Source: Streptomyces sp. NBC_01241
GTDB taxonomy: Bacteria > Actinomycetota > Actinomycetes > Streptomycetales > Streptomycetaceae
Assembly (NCBI RefSeq): GCF_041435435.1
Contig: NZ_CP108494.1
Coordinates: 7,908,501 to 7,972,500, forward strand
Direction: 5' to 3'
Length of the DNA stretch: 64,000 bases
The notes under the pieces are model-generated. The model saw nothing but the letters and a program-made list of their open reading frames with translations, was not told the origin of the DNA and did no database searches. Every line of letters starts with the position of its first letter. Position 1 is the stretch's first letter. This document shows, in pieces, positions 1 through 8,994 of the stretch. The translations under genes were made by a program, and so were the position numbers.

Positions 1-1014
1 TACCTCAAGGCACGCGGGCGAATCAAGACCGGGGCAAGCCTCAGGGCCGGGGACGCCGCTGCCGAGTCCGCCCACGGCGGAGCCTTCCGTGAGCTCCTCC
101 AGGCCCAGGAGGAAGGCCTCGTCGGCGCACGAGAGGCCCTGGAGAAGCGCGGCCAGAGCTACAGCTCGGCGTCCGCCGAACTGAGCGACGTGCTGGTGCG
201 CCGTGGCGAGAACACCGCCGAAGTGATCGTGCATGCGACCGTGACGGAGTCGGAGACGGTACGCACGGACGGCGTCGACGACAAAACCGAGGCCCGCAGT
301 GACAAGCGGTTCACCTTCGCCGTCAAGGACGGTGCCGTCGTGCTGCTTACGGAAGCCGATGACGCCTCTGCTGGTCTGACGCTGTCCCCGACCGCCGCCG
401 CCGAGGCTCAGGTGGAATCAGAGGGACCGGAAGATGCCGATCTTCCGGCTGACGACGACGCCCTGGACCTGGACGACGACGGGTTCCCGGTCACCGACGG
501 CGTACCGCTGGTTACCGCTCTCGCCAGCGTCGTCGACGGGAACGGAACCGCGAACTGGGCGTACAAGAACCGTGGTACCAAGTGGGAGTACAAGCAGGAC
601 TGCACCAACTTCGTCTCCAAGGCCCTCTACTACGGTGGCCACATGAAGTTCCGGAATGGTGGCCGCAAGGCCGACCACTCCTGGTGGCAGGAGTACTACC
701 TCTTCGGCACGATCAAGAACAAGACCTACACATGGTCCGGGGCTGAAAATCTGCGCCGCCACGTCACCAAGTACCGCCACTCGCAGACCATCTCGAAGGC
801 GAGCTCGGCCAAGGTCGGTGACGTCATCTTCTTCAAGTGGAAGTCGGAGAAGGTCTACAACCATGCTGCGGTGGTACGGGCCAACTCACGCGGTGAGCTC
901 CACCTCGTCCAGCACGGGATCAAGACGTTGACTACGCTCAGCGACGTGATCGCTCGCTACAAGAAGAAGGATCCGATCGAGAAGATCCTGATCGTTCGCG
1001 TCAAGGACAGGTGA
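1..1014 (+). CDS. Amidase-domain protein, 5' end outside window
   Basis: The frame is open from base 1, so the gene begins before the window; a GTG at 190 is internal. The C-terminal part (codons after about 540) has the look of the putative amidase domain (amidase_6): a Cys in a QDCTNFVSKAL motif, then GGH, then SWWQEYY, and a later conserved His in YNHAAVV. These would form a papain-like Cys/His site, as in secreted peptidoglycan or peptide amidases. The N-terminal part is Ala/Glu rich and the middle is acidic (about bases 415-480), so it is likely an extracytoplasmic linker. A signal peptide would lie upstream of the window. It is followed 4 nt later by a lipoprotein gene, so both may be co-expressed at the envelope. 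Substrate unknown. Confidence 0.75.
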   Translation, partial: YLKARGRIKTGASLRAGDAAAESAHGGAFRELLQAQEEGLVGAREALEKRGQSYSSASAELSDVLVRRGENTAEVIVHATVTESETVRTDGVDDKTEARSDKRFTFAVKDGAVVLLTEADDASAGLTLSPTAAAEAQVESEGPEDADLPADDDALDLDDDGFPVTDGVPLVTALASVVDGNGTANWAYKNRGTKWEYKQDCTNFVSKALYYGGHMKFRNGGRKADHSWWQEYYLFGTIKNKTYTWSGAENLRRHVTKYRHSQTISKASSAKVGDVIFFKWKSEKVYNHAAVVRANSRGELHLVQHGIKTLTTLSDVIARYKKKDPIEKILIVRVKDR

Positions 1015-1018
1015 CAGT

Positions 1019-1537
1019 GTGAGACGCAAGGTCATATGCGGATCCGTGGCAGCCCTGCTGCTGAGCTTGTCGGCGTGCTCGCTGCTCGGACCCGACCTCC
1101 AGTACGAAACGGATTACGCCAACCACGAACCGCTGCACGTGTTCGGCTATCCGTCCACCGGCTCCCTGCAGGTGGTCCAGGAGGTCGTGTGGCGCATCGC
1201 CGACGGCAAGGCCGGGGATCTGGAGAAGCTGGCGACCAGCGACAGCACCGACAGCGAGACCCGGAAGACGGCCGCAAACTGGATCAAGAGCTTCCAGAAA
1301 GGGGCCACGGGAAAGGTCGCGGCCGACTTCTACGACGAGGCATCCGAACGCCAGGTCGTGGTGCTGTACTTCCAGGACACCCGCCAGGTCAAGGAGATCA
1401 ACGTTCGGCCCGACGGCCTCGCCGGTGAGGACGGTTGGCGAGTCCTGATGAACGAAACCAGCTTGAAGGAAGCCACCAGCGCGCCTACTTGGGCTCCTAA
1501 GGAGCCCGGCGGGGATGGATCGGTCTCCACAGGCTGA
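1019..1537 (+). CDS. Small secreted lipoprotein, function unknown
   Basis: GTG start 4 nt after the amidase-domain stop. The N-terminus MRRKVICGSVAALLLSLSAC is a classical type II signal: positive start, hydrophobic stretch and an LSAC lipobox, so Cys20 should be lipidated and the protein anchored outside the membrane. The remaining 150 residues contain a predicted mixed alpha/beta region without a motif I recognise. The short spacing suggests one transcript with the upstream amidase-domain gene; a partner role in the envelope is inference. A strong terminator follows at 1561. Confidence 0.75.
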   Translation: MRRKVICGSVAALLLSLSACSLLGPDLQYETDYANHEPLHVFGYPSTGSLQVVQEVVWRIADGKAGDLEKLATSDSTDSETRKTAANWIKSFQKGATGKVAADFYDEASERQVVVLYFQDTRQVKEINVRPDGLAGEDGWRVLMNETSLKEATSAPTWAPKEPGGDGSVSTG

Positions 1538-1560
1538 GCCCGGATCCGGGTACAGCAGGC

Positions 1561-1587
1561 AAGGGGCCCGGCAACGCCGGGCCCCTT
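1561..1587 (+). terminator. Rho-independent-type terminator
   Basis: Perfect 12-bp stem (AAGGGGCCCGGC and its complement) with a 3-nt loop, 24 nt after the lipoprotein stop codon. There is only a short T run, as usual in Streptomyces. It closes the amidase/lipoprotein unit. Confidence 0.8.
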
Positions 1588-2193
1588 CGCCGTGGTTCGC
1601 CGCCAGAGACAGCCGGGCCTGATCCGGGGCGTGTGTCGCGGGCCGCGACCGGGGTTCGGACTAGCCGTTTGGTCGCGGCTGCGAACTCCGCCCTCACAGC
1701 GTTCGACTGTTTCCCCATCACGCCCTCTCTGAGCTGGAATCCTGGTAGGACGCCCAGGTCTTGGCGGCGTCTCTTACGATCCCGCGACAACCCGAGACCC
1801 GGCGGAGGCACCACCGCCGGGATCGGCACCGCCGGGCATCGGTCAAGACTCCCACGCTGCACTGCCAGGCCCCTGCGGCTATCACGGGTACCTCACTCGC
1901 TGTTACCGACCCGATCGTGGAGAATCAGCGATTGCTCAAATTTCCCCGACACTCTCACTGCTCAGCGCGCCCGGATTCTGGCATTGGCGCAGGGGCCAGT
2001 GCTCACGAAGTCAAGGACCCTACACGACGGGAACCTCCGGTCCGGCGTTCCGGCAGGCGGGGCGGCGGTGGGGCGGCCACCGGTTCCGATCGGTATCCGG
2101 CAGCACTCCCACCGCCACCCGCCACCGCTGCTGACCGCGTTGCTCCGGCGGTCGGCAGTGCCGTCGGCGCGAACTGTCCGGTGTGTGCGTGAC
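1588..2193. other. About 600 bp without a supportable gene
   Basis: Open frames here overlap each other or run antisense into the EF-G-like gene, and none has a convincing start with a ribosome site. There is some local inverted structure near 1798-1850. It may be decayed DNA, but no homologous fragment could be recognised by eye. Confidence 0.5.
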
Positions 2194-2223
2194 GCGGCCC
2201 CGCCCGCGTACGGACGGGGCCGC
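2194..2223 (-). terminator. Terminator of EF-G-like gene
   Basis: Inverted repeat GCGGCCCCG / CGGGGCCGC with a 12-nt loop, 10 nt beyond the stop codon of the minus-strand EF-G-like gene. Confidence 0.65.
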
Positions 2224-2232
2224 GCCCCGGGG

Positions 2233-4332
2233 CTACCGGCCCGTCGTCCCGTGGGGTACCGCGGCCGGCGCCGGGGCGTAACCGGTGGCCCGGGTGGTGA
2301 AGGTTCCCCGGCCCTGCGTCCGGCTGCGCAGCCGGGTCGCGTAGCCGAAGAGCTCCGCCAGCGGCACGGTCGCGGTGACCACCGACGTGCCGGCCCGCGC
2401 GGTCGAGCCCGAGACCCGGCCGCGCCGTGCCGCCAGGTCGCCGAGCACTCCGCCCACGGCGTCGTCGGGCACGGTGACGGTGACCTCCACCACCGGCTCC
2501 AGCAGCACCATCGCGCTGTTGCGCAGCGCCTCACGCAGCGCGAGCCGCCCGGCCGTCCGGAACGCCATCTCCGAGGAGTCCTTGGAGTGGGTCGCCCCGT
2601 CGGTCAGCGTGACCCGCAGCCCGGTCACCGGGTGACCGCCGAGCGGGCCCTCGGTCAGGGCGTCCCGGCAGCCGGCCTCGACCGCCCGCACGTACTCCTG
2701 CGGCACCCGGCCCCCGACGACGGACGACCGGAACACGAAGTCTGCCCCGCCGCCGGCATCGTGGTCACCGGCGGCCTCCAACGGCTCCACGTCGACGACG
2801 ACATGAGCGAACTGCCCGGCGCCGCCGTCCTGCTTGACATGCCGGTACACCAGTCCGGACACGCCACGGACGACCGTCTCCCGGTGGGCCACCTGCGGCC
2901 GGCCGACGCCGACCTCCAGCCCGTGAGCACGACGGATCTTCTCCACCGCGACCTCCAGATGCAGTTCCCCCATCCCCGAAAGCACCGTCTGACCCGTTTC
3001 GGGGTCGGTCCGGACCGTCAACGAAGGATCCTCCTCGACCAGCCGCGCCAGCGCCGGCACCAACCGGTCGGTGTCGATGCTCCTGCGGGTCTCGACCGCC
3101 ACGGAGACGACCGGATCGGCCACGGAAGGCGGTTCGAGAACCAAGGGCGCCGCCGGTGCGCACAGCGTCGCCCCGGCACGTGCCGCCTTGAGCCCGATCA
3201 CCGCGACGATGTCCCCGGCCACCGCCCGGTCCACGTCCGAGTGCTGTCCGGCCCGGACCCGCAGGATCCGGCCGATCCGCTCGCTGCGCCGCGCGCCCAC
3301 GTCCAGCACCGCGTCCCCCTTCCGGATCGTTCCCGAGTACACACGCAGGTACGTCAGCCGCCCCGTCGCGGTCGCGTTCACCTTGAACACCAGCGCGGCG
3401 AACGGCGCGGCCGGGTCGGCGGGCCGCTCCTGCTCCGCGCCGTCCAGGGTGCCGCGCACTGCCGGCACATCCAGCGGCGAGGGCAGATAGGCAACGACGG
3501 CCTCCAGCAGCGGCTCGATCCCGCGGTTGCGGTAGGCCGAACCGCACAGCACCACGACGCCCTCACCGGCACGGGTCAGGTCACGCAGCGCGGCGGCCAG
3601 CGTCCCTGCGGAGACCGTCGACTGCGCGCAGAACTCCTCCAACGCCACCGGATGGAGTTCCGCCACGGTCTCCGCCAGCAGCCGACGACGCCGAAGTGCC
3701 TCTTCCCGCAGGTCGTCCGGCACCTCGCCCTCCTCGTACGTGCCCTGACCGTCGGCCCAGACCAGCGACCGCATACGCAGCAGATCCACCACTCCGGTGA
3801 ACCCGTCCTCCTTCCCGATGGGCAACTGCACCACCAGCGGGACCGCGTGCAGCCTCTCGCGTATCGACGCGACCGCCGCGTCGAGGTCGGCCCCGGCACG
3901 GTCCAGCTTGTTGACGAAGGCGATCCGGGGAACCCCGTGCCGATCGGCCTGCCGCCACACCGACTCGCTCTGCGGCTCGACCCCCGCGACGGCGTCGAAC
4001 ACCGCGATCGCGCCGTCGAGCACCCGCAGCGAGCGCTCCACCTCGTCGGAGAAGTCGACGTGGCCCGGGGTGTCGATCAGGTTGATCCGGTGACCGTCCC
4101 AGTCACAACTCACCGCCGCGGCAAAGATGGTGATGCCGCGGTCGCGTTCCTGGGGATCGAAGTCGGTGACGGTCGTGCCGTCATGGACCTCGCCCCGCTT
4201 GTGGGTGGTGCCGGTGAGGTAGAGGATCCGTTCGGTGACGGTGGTCTTGCCGGCATCGACGTGGGCGAGGATGCCCAGATTGCGAACGCCGGTCAGTGCA
4301 CTGGTGAGTTGACGGTGCAGTTCGGTACGCAC
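2233..4332 (-). CDS. Elongation factor G-like translational GTPase
   Basis: 699 aa, the normal size for EF-G and relatives. G1 (AHVDAGKTT) lies near residues 23-31, the switch region RGITI near 65, G3 DTPGHVDF near 87 and G4 NKLD near 141. Domains II to V follow: GELHLEVAVEKI in domain III, and in domain IV a long basic stretch ending at the C-terminal RSRTQGRGTF segment typical of EF-G. It is a GTPase that acts on the ribosome. Because it stands alone, away from rpsL, rpsG and tuf, it is more likely a second EF-G-like paralogue than the housekeeping fusA. A ribosomal-protection role (as in Tet-type proteins) cannot be excluded from sequence alone. Confidence 0.85.
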   Translation of the reverse strand: MRTELHRQLTSALTGVRNLGILAHVDAGKTTVTERILYLTGTTHKRGEVHDGTTVTDFDPQERDRGITIFAAAVSCDWDGHRINLIDTPGHVDFSDEVERSLRVLDGAIAVFDAVAGVEPQSESVWRQADRHGVPRIAFVNKLDRAGADLDAAVASIRERLHAVPLVVQLPIGKEDGFTGVVDLLRMRSLVWADGQGTYEEGEVPDDLREEALRRRRLLAETVAELHPVALEEFCAQSTVSAGTLAAALRDLTRAGEGVVVLCGSAYRNRGIEPLLEAVVAYLPSPLDVPAVRGTLDGAEQERPADPAAPFAALVFKVNATATGRLTYLRVYSGTIRKGDAVLDVGARRSERIGRILRVRAGQHSDVDRAVAGDIVAVIGLKAARAGATLCAPAAPLVLEPPSVADPVVSVAVETRRSIDTDRLVPALARLVEEDPSLTVRTDPETGQTVLSGMGELHLEVAVEKIRRAHGLEVGVGRPQVAHRETVVRGVSGLVYRHVKQDGGAGQFAHVVVDVEPLEAAGDHDAGGGADFVFRSSVVGGRVPQEYVRAVEAGCRDALTEGPLGGHPVTGLRVTLTDGATHSKDSSEMAFRTAGRLALREALRNSAMVLLEPVVEVTVTVPDDAVGGVLGDLAARRGRVSGSTARAGTSVVTATVPLAELFGYATRLRSRTQGRGTFTTRATGYAPAPAAVPHGTTGR

Positions 4333-4480
4333 GGCCCATGGCCTTTCGGGGTGATCCGGATGCGGGACGGCGCGATTCCCGGACGAACAGGCCTGCGCTC
4401 AGGCCACGCATGAACCCCTTATGCGGCGGACCGCATCGGTGCACGGTCGCACCGAAGGCCCAACACTGCGGGAAAGAGGG

Positions 4481-4597
4481 TCAGTTGCTCGTCGCGGCAA
4501 TCCGGTACCGGCCGCGCGGCGGGCACCGGAAGCACGAAGACACCAGGATCACCTCGTACCGTGACCGGGGGGCGACGACGGCGGTGCGGTAACGCAT
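4481..4597 (-). CDS. Possible 38-aa small protein
   Basis: ATG at 4597 with a good ribosome site (GAGGGGAGA, 5-7 nt upstream). The predicted peptide is basic, with seven Arg, and contains a Cys pair in SSCFRCPP. No family recognised. It is upstream of the EF-G-like gene on the same strand, with 148 nt between them, so it could also be a leader peptide. Support rests on the ribosome site only. Confidence 0.35.
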   Translation of the reverse strand: MRYRTAVVAPRSRYEVILVSSCFRCPPRGRYRIAATSN

Positions 4598-5028
4598 GGC
4601 CGGTCTCCCCTCACTCGTCGCGGTGCACGCCGCGATGATGTCGCTGCGGGCGGTTCGTGGCGAGTGTAGTGATCCCGGTGCGGGCAGGTCACCGGATTTT
4701 CCGCCTGACGCCGTGTCCGGCGACGGCCCCGTGCGTCGGCCGCCGCGGGCACCACCCCCGGCGCCGACAGGGCCGTACTCGACGGCGCGATCGCCATGGC
4801 ATGGACGGCGGTCGGACTCGCCACCGACCCGGGCCGGCGCCACCGGCTCCTGGCCGGGGTCCGTGACCGGGCCACGGCGGTCACCCGGCACCGGGGACGT
4901 TGCTCCTCGCTCGTCCACACCGGGTGCCCCGATTCCCCATGTGGCGGGCCCGGGTGGGGCGTTGAAGGCCGCAGCGAATGGTGAAACGATCCCGGGGACC
5001 TGCCGGGACATGGGAAGGATGCGCATCG
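4598..5028. other. Intergenic region without supportable gene
   Basis: This region lies between the divergent small ORF and the methyltransferase. Long overlapping frames are shadows caused by high GC. One plus-strand frame at 4760-4980 reads like a short piece of a larger protein but was not recognised. The promoters for both flanking genes should lie here. Confidence 0.4.
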
Positions 5029-5661
5029 ATGGACGAAGAGCACGGCCTTCCGGCCGCGAGGGTGTTCGATGCTCTGGGCGCCGAGTACGAGCGGGCGTTC
5101 GCCGACTCGATCCCCCACCACGCCTCGTTGCTCCGGCTGTTGGAGCACATCCCACCGCACAGCCGAGTCCTGGACGTGGGCAGCGGAACGGGCCGTCCCA
5201 CTGCGCAGACCCTGGCCGACGCCGGTCATCAGGTGCTGGGCGTCGATGTCTCGCCCGTCATGGTCGACCTGGCGGCCCGGCACGTGCCCGGTGCGACCTT
5301 CGTATGCGCCGATATCCGCGAACTTCCCCTGGAAGAGCGGAGTTTCGACGTGGTGTGCTCGTACTTCTCGTTGCTGCAGATGTCCCGCGACGATCAGTCC
5401 CGGCTCCTGCGGAGACTGGGACGACTGCTGCTCCCCGGCGGAGTCCTGGCCGTCGCCACAGTTCCGCTGGACGTGGAGGACGCCGATGTCGTCTTCATGG
5501 GGCAGAAGGTGCAGGCGACCAGTTTCGGTGCCGAAGCGTTCACCGAATTGGTCGCCGGGGCCGGATTCACGATCCTGTGGGAGCAGAGCGGTCCGTTCAC
5601 CCCGGCGTACGAAGGAGCGGTGGCCGAACCCCAGTTGTTCCTGCACTGCGAGCGGGTCTGA
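5029..5661 (+). CDS. Class I SAM-dependent methyltransferase
   Basis: 210 aa from the ATG at 5029, chosen because GGAAGGA lies just upstream; an in-frame start at 4978 lacks one. SAM-binding motif I is VLDVGSGTGRPT near residue 47, followed by an acidic residue after beta2 (LGVDVSPVM), motif III CADIRELPL and a motif IV-like FDVVCSYFSLLQM. This is the Rossmann methyltransferase fold of the UbiE/COQ5-like group (Methyltransf_11/25). The acceptor is unknown; it stands as a single gene and there is no pathway context. Confidence 0.8.
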   Translation: MDEEHGLPAARVFDALGAEYERAFADSIPHHASLLRLLEHIPPHSRVLDVGSGTGRPTAQTLADAGHQVLGVDVSPVMVDLAARHVPGATFVCADIRELPLEERSFDVVCSYFSLLQMSRDDQSRLLRRLGRLLLPGGVLAVATVPLDVEDADVVFMGQKVQATSFGAEAFTELVAGAGFTILWEQSGPFTPAYEGAVAEPQLFLHCERV

Positions 5662-5682
5662 CGCGGCGGGCCGGCCCGGTAC

Positions 5683-6030
5683 TCAGCGCTCGCGCAGCAA
5701 CGCCCCGGGCCGGCGCGGCCGACGTACCGCAGCGCGCCGCGGCACCAGAGTGCCCGGGTGTCTGCAGGCGTTCAGCGGGGCCTTCCAACTGCGAAGCGCC
5801 TGTCTGCCGCAGCGGCGCCACTGCGCGGGCGAGATCGGCACGGGCTGCCCGCCCCTGGTGACCATCGCGTTGACCGGACCCATCGGATCCGCCGCCATGG
5901 TCTTGGCCAGCAGTACGCCGATCACCAGCGGCGCCAATGTCACGGCCAGGGCCGTACCGGCGGTGGTGACGTGCTGCATGCGGGGGCGGGGAGACGCGTC
6001 AGGAACCATGGTTGTCATTCGACCATCCAT
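5683..6030 (-). CDS. Small single-pass membrane protein, hypothetical
   Basis: 115 aa at most. One hydrophobic segment (ALAVTLAPLVIGVLLAKTMA, about residues 27-46) is followed by an Arg-rich C-terminus. The start is uncertain: ATGs at 6030 and 6015 are both possible and neither has a clear ribosome site. It ends convergently 22 nt after the methyltransferase gene. No family recognised. Confidence 0.45.
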   Translation of the reverse strand: MDGRMTTMVPDASPRPRMQHVTTAGTALAVTLAPLVIGVLLAKTMAADPMGPVNAMVTRGGQPVPISPAQWRRCGRQALRSWKAPLNACRHPGTLVPRRAAVRRPRRPGALLRER

Positions 6031-6131
6031 GGCCCGATGAGGAATCGGACCACGTACTCAGTCCGGTCGTCCTCTCGTACTCACACCGGTGCTGGGCGTC
6101 CTCCCCGCAGACGCGATCGTCCGCCACGCTC

Positions 6132-7031
6132 CTATGCGGTGGTGCCCGGACCGGAGCCCGTTCCCGACGCCGCCTTGATGCCCTTGGTGATCTCGTCCAT
6201 GACGGAGAGCTCCGGCGCCTTGGAGTTGATGTCGAAGCCGGAACGGACGACGACCAGCATGTCCTTGGAACGGGGGGACGGGAAGGCCAGCGACTGGACG
6301 TACCCGTCGTCGCCGTTCTTCGTCACCACCTTCCAGCGCACCAGATAGCCCTGCTGTCCGGCCACGGTGACGGGCCCGGACCTGAGCTCCTGGTGCGAGG
6401 TGATGCCTCCGTAGATCTTTTCGCCGTAGGACTCCGTCGCGTTGGCGGAGATGTCCTTCGTCGCCGTGGCCTTCGCCGTCGTGGTGTCGAGCTTCAGGGC
6501 CTTCGCGGGTGTGGACGACACCCCGCCGCGCACGCACTGCTCGGACGTGGCGCCGGGGCACGCGTACTCGCCCGTGCTCACCCACGCGCCCGTGATCCCC
6601 GAGTTGCCCGTCCATCCGTCGGGCACCGGGAGACTGATTCCACTGGTCAGGTCCGTGGCGTAGCCGTCTTCGGTCCCCGGCAGCCGCTGCTCGGGTGCCC
6701 CGCTCCCGCCGCCCTCGCGGCCACCGCCTCCGGGCGCCCCCGGCCCGCGCCCGGGCGCGCCGGAAGGTGCGGGTGACGGGGCTGCGGCCGCGCCCTTCAC
6801 CGAGCCGGAGGAATCGTCCGACAGCAGGAAGAGACCGCCGCCGACGGCGGCGAGCACCACCACACCGGCGGTGACGCCGATGCCGATACGCAGCCGGCGG
6901 CGCCGGGCCGCGGCCGGCGGCACGCGGAGGTGGTCGGTCCACCGGTCCCCGTCCCACCAGCGCTCGTGAACGGGGCCAATTCCTGTATACCCGGGGTCTG
7001 GATGCCAGCCGGGCGGGCTCGTCTGGGTCAC
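6132..7031 (-). CDS. DUF2510 membrane protein with extracellular domain
   Basis: 299 aa with a GTG start. The N-terminal DUF2510 signature (PPGWHPDPG, then ERWWDGDRWTDH) occupies residues 4-30. One membrane helix lies near 50-70, followed by a Ser/Ala/Pro/Gly-rich linker to about residue 120 and a C-terminal extracytoplasmic domain of about 175 residues. DUF2510 proteins are common actinobacterial membrane proteins of unknown role. The enriched Pro/Gly linker suggests the C-terminal domain is held away from the membrane in the cell wall. Stands alone as a monocistron. Confidence 0.7.
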   Translation of the reverse strand: MTQTSPPGWHPDPGYTGIGPVHERWWDGDRWTDHLRVPPAAARRRRLRIGIGVTAGVVVLAAVGGGLFLLSDDSSGSVKGAAAAPSPAPSGAPGRGPGAPGGGGREGGGSGAPEQRLPGTEDGYATDLTSGISLPVPDGWTGNSGITGAWVSTGEYACPGATSEQCVRGGVSSTPAKALKLDTTTAKATATKDISANATESYGEKIYGGITSHQELRSGPVTVAGQQGYLVRWKVVTKNGDDGYVQSLAFPSPRSKDMLVVVRSGFDINSKAPELSVMDEITKGIKAASGTGSGPGTTA

Positions 7032-7198
7032 GCGGCTCAGAGTAGAACAGCTGCGTGAGAATCAGATGAATCCACCGACCGGGCCGGGCGTCTCACGGGG
7101 CGATCGCGTCGGGCTGCCGCACGTGGTGTGCGGCGGCGCGGCCGTCGTCCTCGACGGCATCGACCCGGCTTCTGCAACCCCCTGTGGGAGGGCGAACG

Positions 7199-7978
7199 AT
7201 GAACGAGGAACCAGCGGTACGGATCGAGCGCGACGGCCCCGTGTTCACGGTGATCCTCAGCCGCCCCGGGGTCCGTAACGCCGTGGACGGTCCAACAGCC
7301 GCCCGACTCGCCGACGCCTTCCGCGAGTTCGATGCCGACGCCGATGCGGCCGTCGCCGTGCTGTGGGGCGAGGGCGGTACGTTCTGTGCCGGTGCCGACC
7401 TGAACGGCATCGGTACGGAACGCGGCAACAAGGTCCTGCCCGAGGGCGACGGGCCGATGGGGCCGACCCGGATGAGCCTGAGCAAGCCCGTCATCGCGGC
7501 GGTCTCGGGTCACGCGGTGGCCGGGGGGCTGGAGCTGGCCATCTGGTGCGATCTGCGGGTGGCCGAGGACGACGCGGTGTTCGGTGTGTACTGCCGCCGC
7601 TGGGGAGTGCCGCTGGTCGACGGCGGAACCGTACGGCTGCCGCGCCTGATCGGCGAGAGCAGGGCCATGGACATGATCCTCACCGGGCGCCCCGTCCCGG
7701 CCCCGGAGGCGTACGCCATGGGGCTCGCCAACCGGATCGTTCCGACCGGTGAGGCTCGGCGCGCGGCGGAGCAACTCGCCCGGGAAATCGCCGCGTTCCC
7801 GCAACTGTGCCTGCGCCACGACCGGCTCTCGGCGCGCGAGCAGCACGGCCTGAGCGAGCTGGACGCCCTGGCTGCGGAGTACCACCACGGCCTGGTGCCG
7901 CTCACCGCGGGAGAGACGCAGGCGGGTGCCGACCGCTTCGGGGGCGGTGCGGGCCGTCACGGGTCCTTCGACGACTGA
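7199..7978 (+). CDS. Enoyl-CoA hydratase/isomerase (crotonase) family
   Basis: 259 aa from the ATG at 7199 (GGGAGGG 7 nt upstream). Crotonase fold markers are present: SRPGVRNAVDG near the N-terminus, the oxyanion-hole segment TFCAGADLNGIG near residue 62, and the second loop SGHAVAGGLELAIWCDLRVA with GG in the expected place. The ECH site usually has two Glu residues; only some are visible here, so hydratase, isomerase or hydrolase activity cannot be assigned. It lies just before the lactate locus but is separated from it by an operator-bearing gap, so it is probably a separate unit. Confidence 0.85.
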   Translation: MNEEPAVRIERDGPVFTVILSRPGVRNAVDGPTAARLADAFREFDADADAAVAVLWGEGGTFCAGADLNGIGTERGNKVLPEGDGPMGPTRMSLSKPVIAAVSGHAVAGGLELAIWCDLRVAEDDAVFGVYCRRWGVPLVDGGTVRLPRLIGESRAMDMILTGRPVPAPEAYAMGLANRIVPTGEARRAAEQLAREIAAFPQLCLRHDRLSAREQHGLSELDALAAEYHHGLVPLTAGETQAGADRFGGGAGRHGSFDD

Positions 7979-7991
7979 ACGATCCATCCTT

Positions 7992-8002
7992 TGGTCCGAC
8001 CA
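7992..8002. promoter_or_regulatory. FadR/LldR-type operator before the GntR regulator
   Basis: TGGTCCGACCA, a TGGTC/GACCA palindrome around one central base, 83 nt upstream of the GntR-family start. It matches the TGGTC(N)GACCA operator class of FadR-type regulators and the copy before lutA (8955-8967). Autoregulation is therefore likely. Confidence 0.75.
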
Positions 8003-8084
8003 TACGTGTTGTGTGACATAGTGGAAGATCGGGCAGCGGACACTACGGCAACCAGGCGATTCCGGCCGAGGCAGGGGGTGACGG

Positions 8085-8831
8085 ATGCCCGTCGAATGGC
8101 AACCCGTACGGCAGTCCCGTACGCATGAACTCGTGCTCCAGAGCATCGAGGAGCGGGTGTTCTCCGGTGAGCTGAGGGCGGGCGACCGATTGCCGCCCGA
8201 GCGTGAGCTCGCGCCGGTGCTCGGGGTCAGCCGGTCCGCGCTGCGCGAGGCGCTGCGGGTGCTGGAGACCATCGGTGTGCTGGTCGCACAGCCGGGCCGG
8301 GGGCCGGATGCCGGGGCGCGGATCGTACGCAACCCCGACGACGCGCTCGGGCGGCTGCTGCGACTCCACTTCGCGCTGGGCAGCTACAGCCTGGAGGACG
8401 TCCTGGAGGCGCGCGTCGTGCTGGAGAGGTCCAGTTTCGAGGCGGCCGCACGGCATGCATCCCCGGAGGGCCTCGACGAGGCGGAGGCGCTGGTCGTGCG
8501 GATGGGGGAGCCCGATGTCGGGGTGTCGGAGTTCAACGACCTGGACACCCGGTTCCATGTGCACATCGCCCGAAGCTCCGGCAATGAACTGACCTCCACG
8601 CTCACCTCCGCCGTTCGCGAGTCGGTGCGACCGCTGATCCTGCGGGCGCTGGAGGAGGCCGAGGACTGGCCGGCCACGGCCGCCGCGCTCAACGCGGAGC
8701 ACACCGGGCTGCTCGGGCTGGTACGCGCCGGCGAGGGCGTGAAGGCCGCAGACCTCGTCGAGCGGCACATTCGCAGCCTCCACGGCACGCTGGTCGATGA
8801 GAACTCCGACCGCGCGCGAGGGGATTCCTGA
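8085..8831 (+). CDS. lldR: GntR/FadR-family regulator of lactate use
   Basis: 248 aa. The N-terminal winged HTH (about residues 9-75) contains the GntR signature LPPERELAPVLGVSRSALREALRVLE; this is split by the reader as a recognition helix near VSRSALREAL. The C-terminal FCD domain (about 95-230) carries the helical bundle with DLDTRFHVHIARSSGN and the His-containing ligand or metal pocket (HTGLL, ERHIRSLHG). It probably senses lactate and represses lutABC, as in LldR/LutR systems. It sits directly upstream of lutABC, and both it and the operon have the same operator. The symbol is inferred from context. Confidence 0.8.
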   Translation: MPVEWQPVRQSRTHELVLQSIEERVFSGELRAGDRLPPERELAPVLGVSRSALREALRVLETIGVLVAQPGRGPDAGARIVRNPDDALGRLLRLHFALGSYSLEDVLEARVVLERSSFEAAARHASPEGLDEAEALVVRMGEPDVGVSEFNDLDTRFHVHIARSSGNELTSTLTSAVRESVRPLILRALEEAEDWPATAAALNAEHTGLLGLVRAGEGVKAADLVERHIRSLHGTLVDENSDRARGDS

Positions 8832-8954
8832 CAGGTGGGCGCGGGCTCCGGCCGGTTGGGCCGGGGTCTGGGGTGTAGATCGATCTGACCTTGTCAGGTG
8901 CATGCCTATACGGCTCGTGGTGTCGCAGCCTTCACGTTCCGGACCGAGGCTAGT

Positions 8955-8967
8955 ATGGTCAGACCAT
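8955..8967. promoter_or_regulatory. Operator overlapping lutA promoter
   Basis: ATGGTCAGACCAT, a perfect palindrome around one base, 27 nt before lutA. A TAGTAT hexamer at 8951-8956 that could be the -10 element overlaps it, so bound repressor would block RNA polymerase directly. Same class as 7992-8002. Confidence 0.8.
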
Positions 8968-8994
8968 TAAATGGAGAATCGATCGGAGAGACCC

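Noticed and set aside
1633..4413. 926-codon plus-strand open frame opposite the EF-G-like gene
   Set aside because: It is the antisense shadow of a clear EF-G-like protein, of low complexity with Arg/Pro-rich content; no motif, no ribosome site.
4596..5861. 421-codon plus frame over the methyltransferase
   Set aside because: High-GC shadow in another frame of a clear SAM methyltransferase gene.
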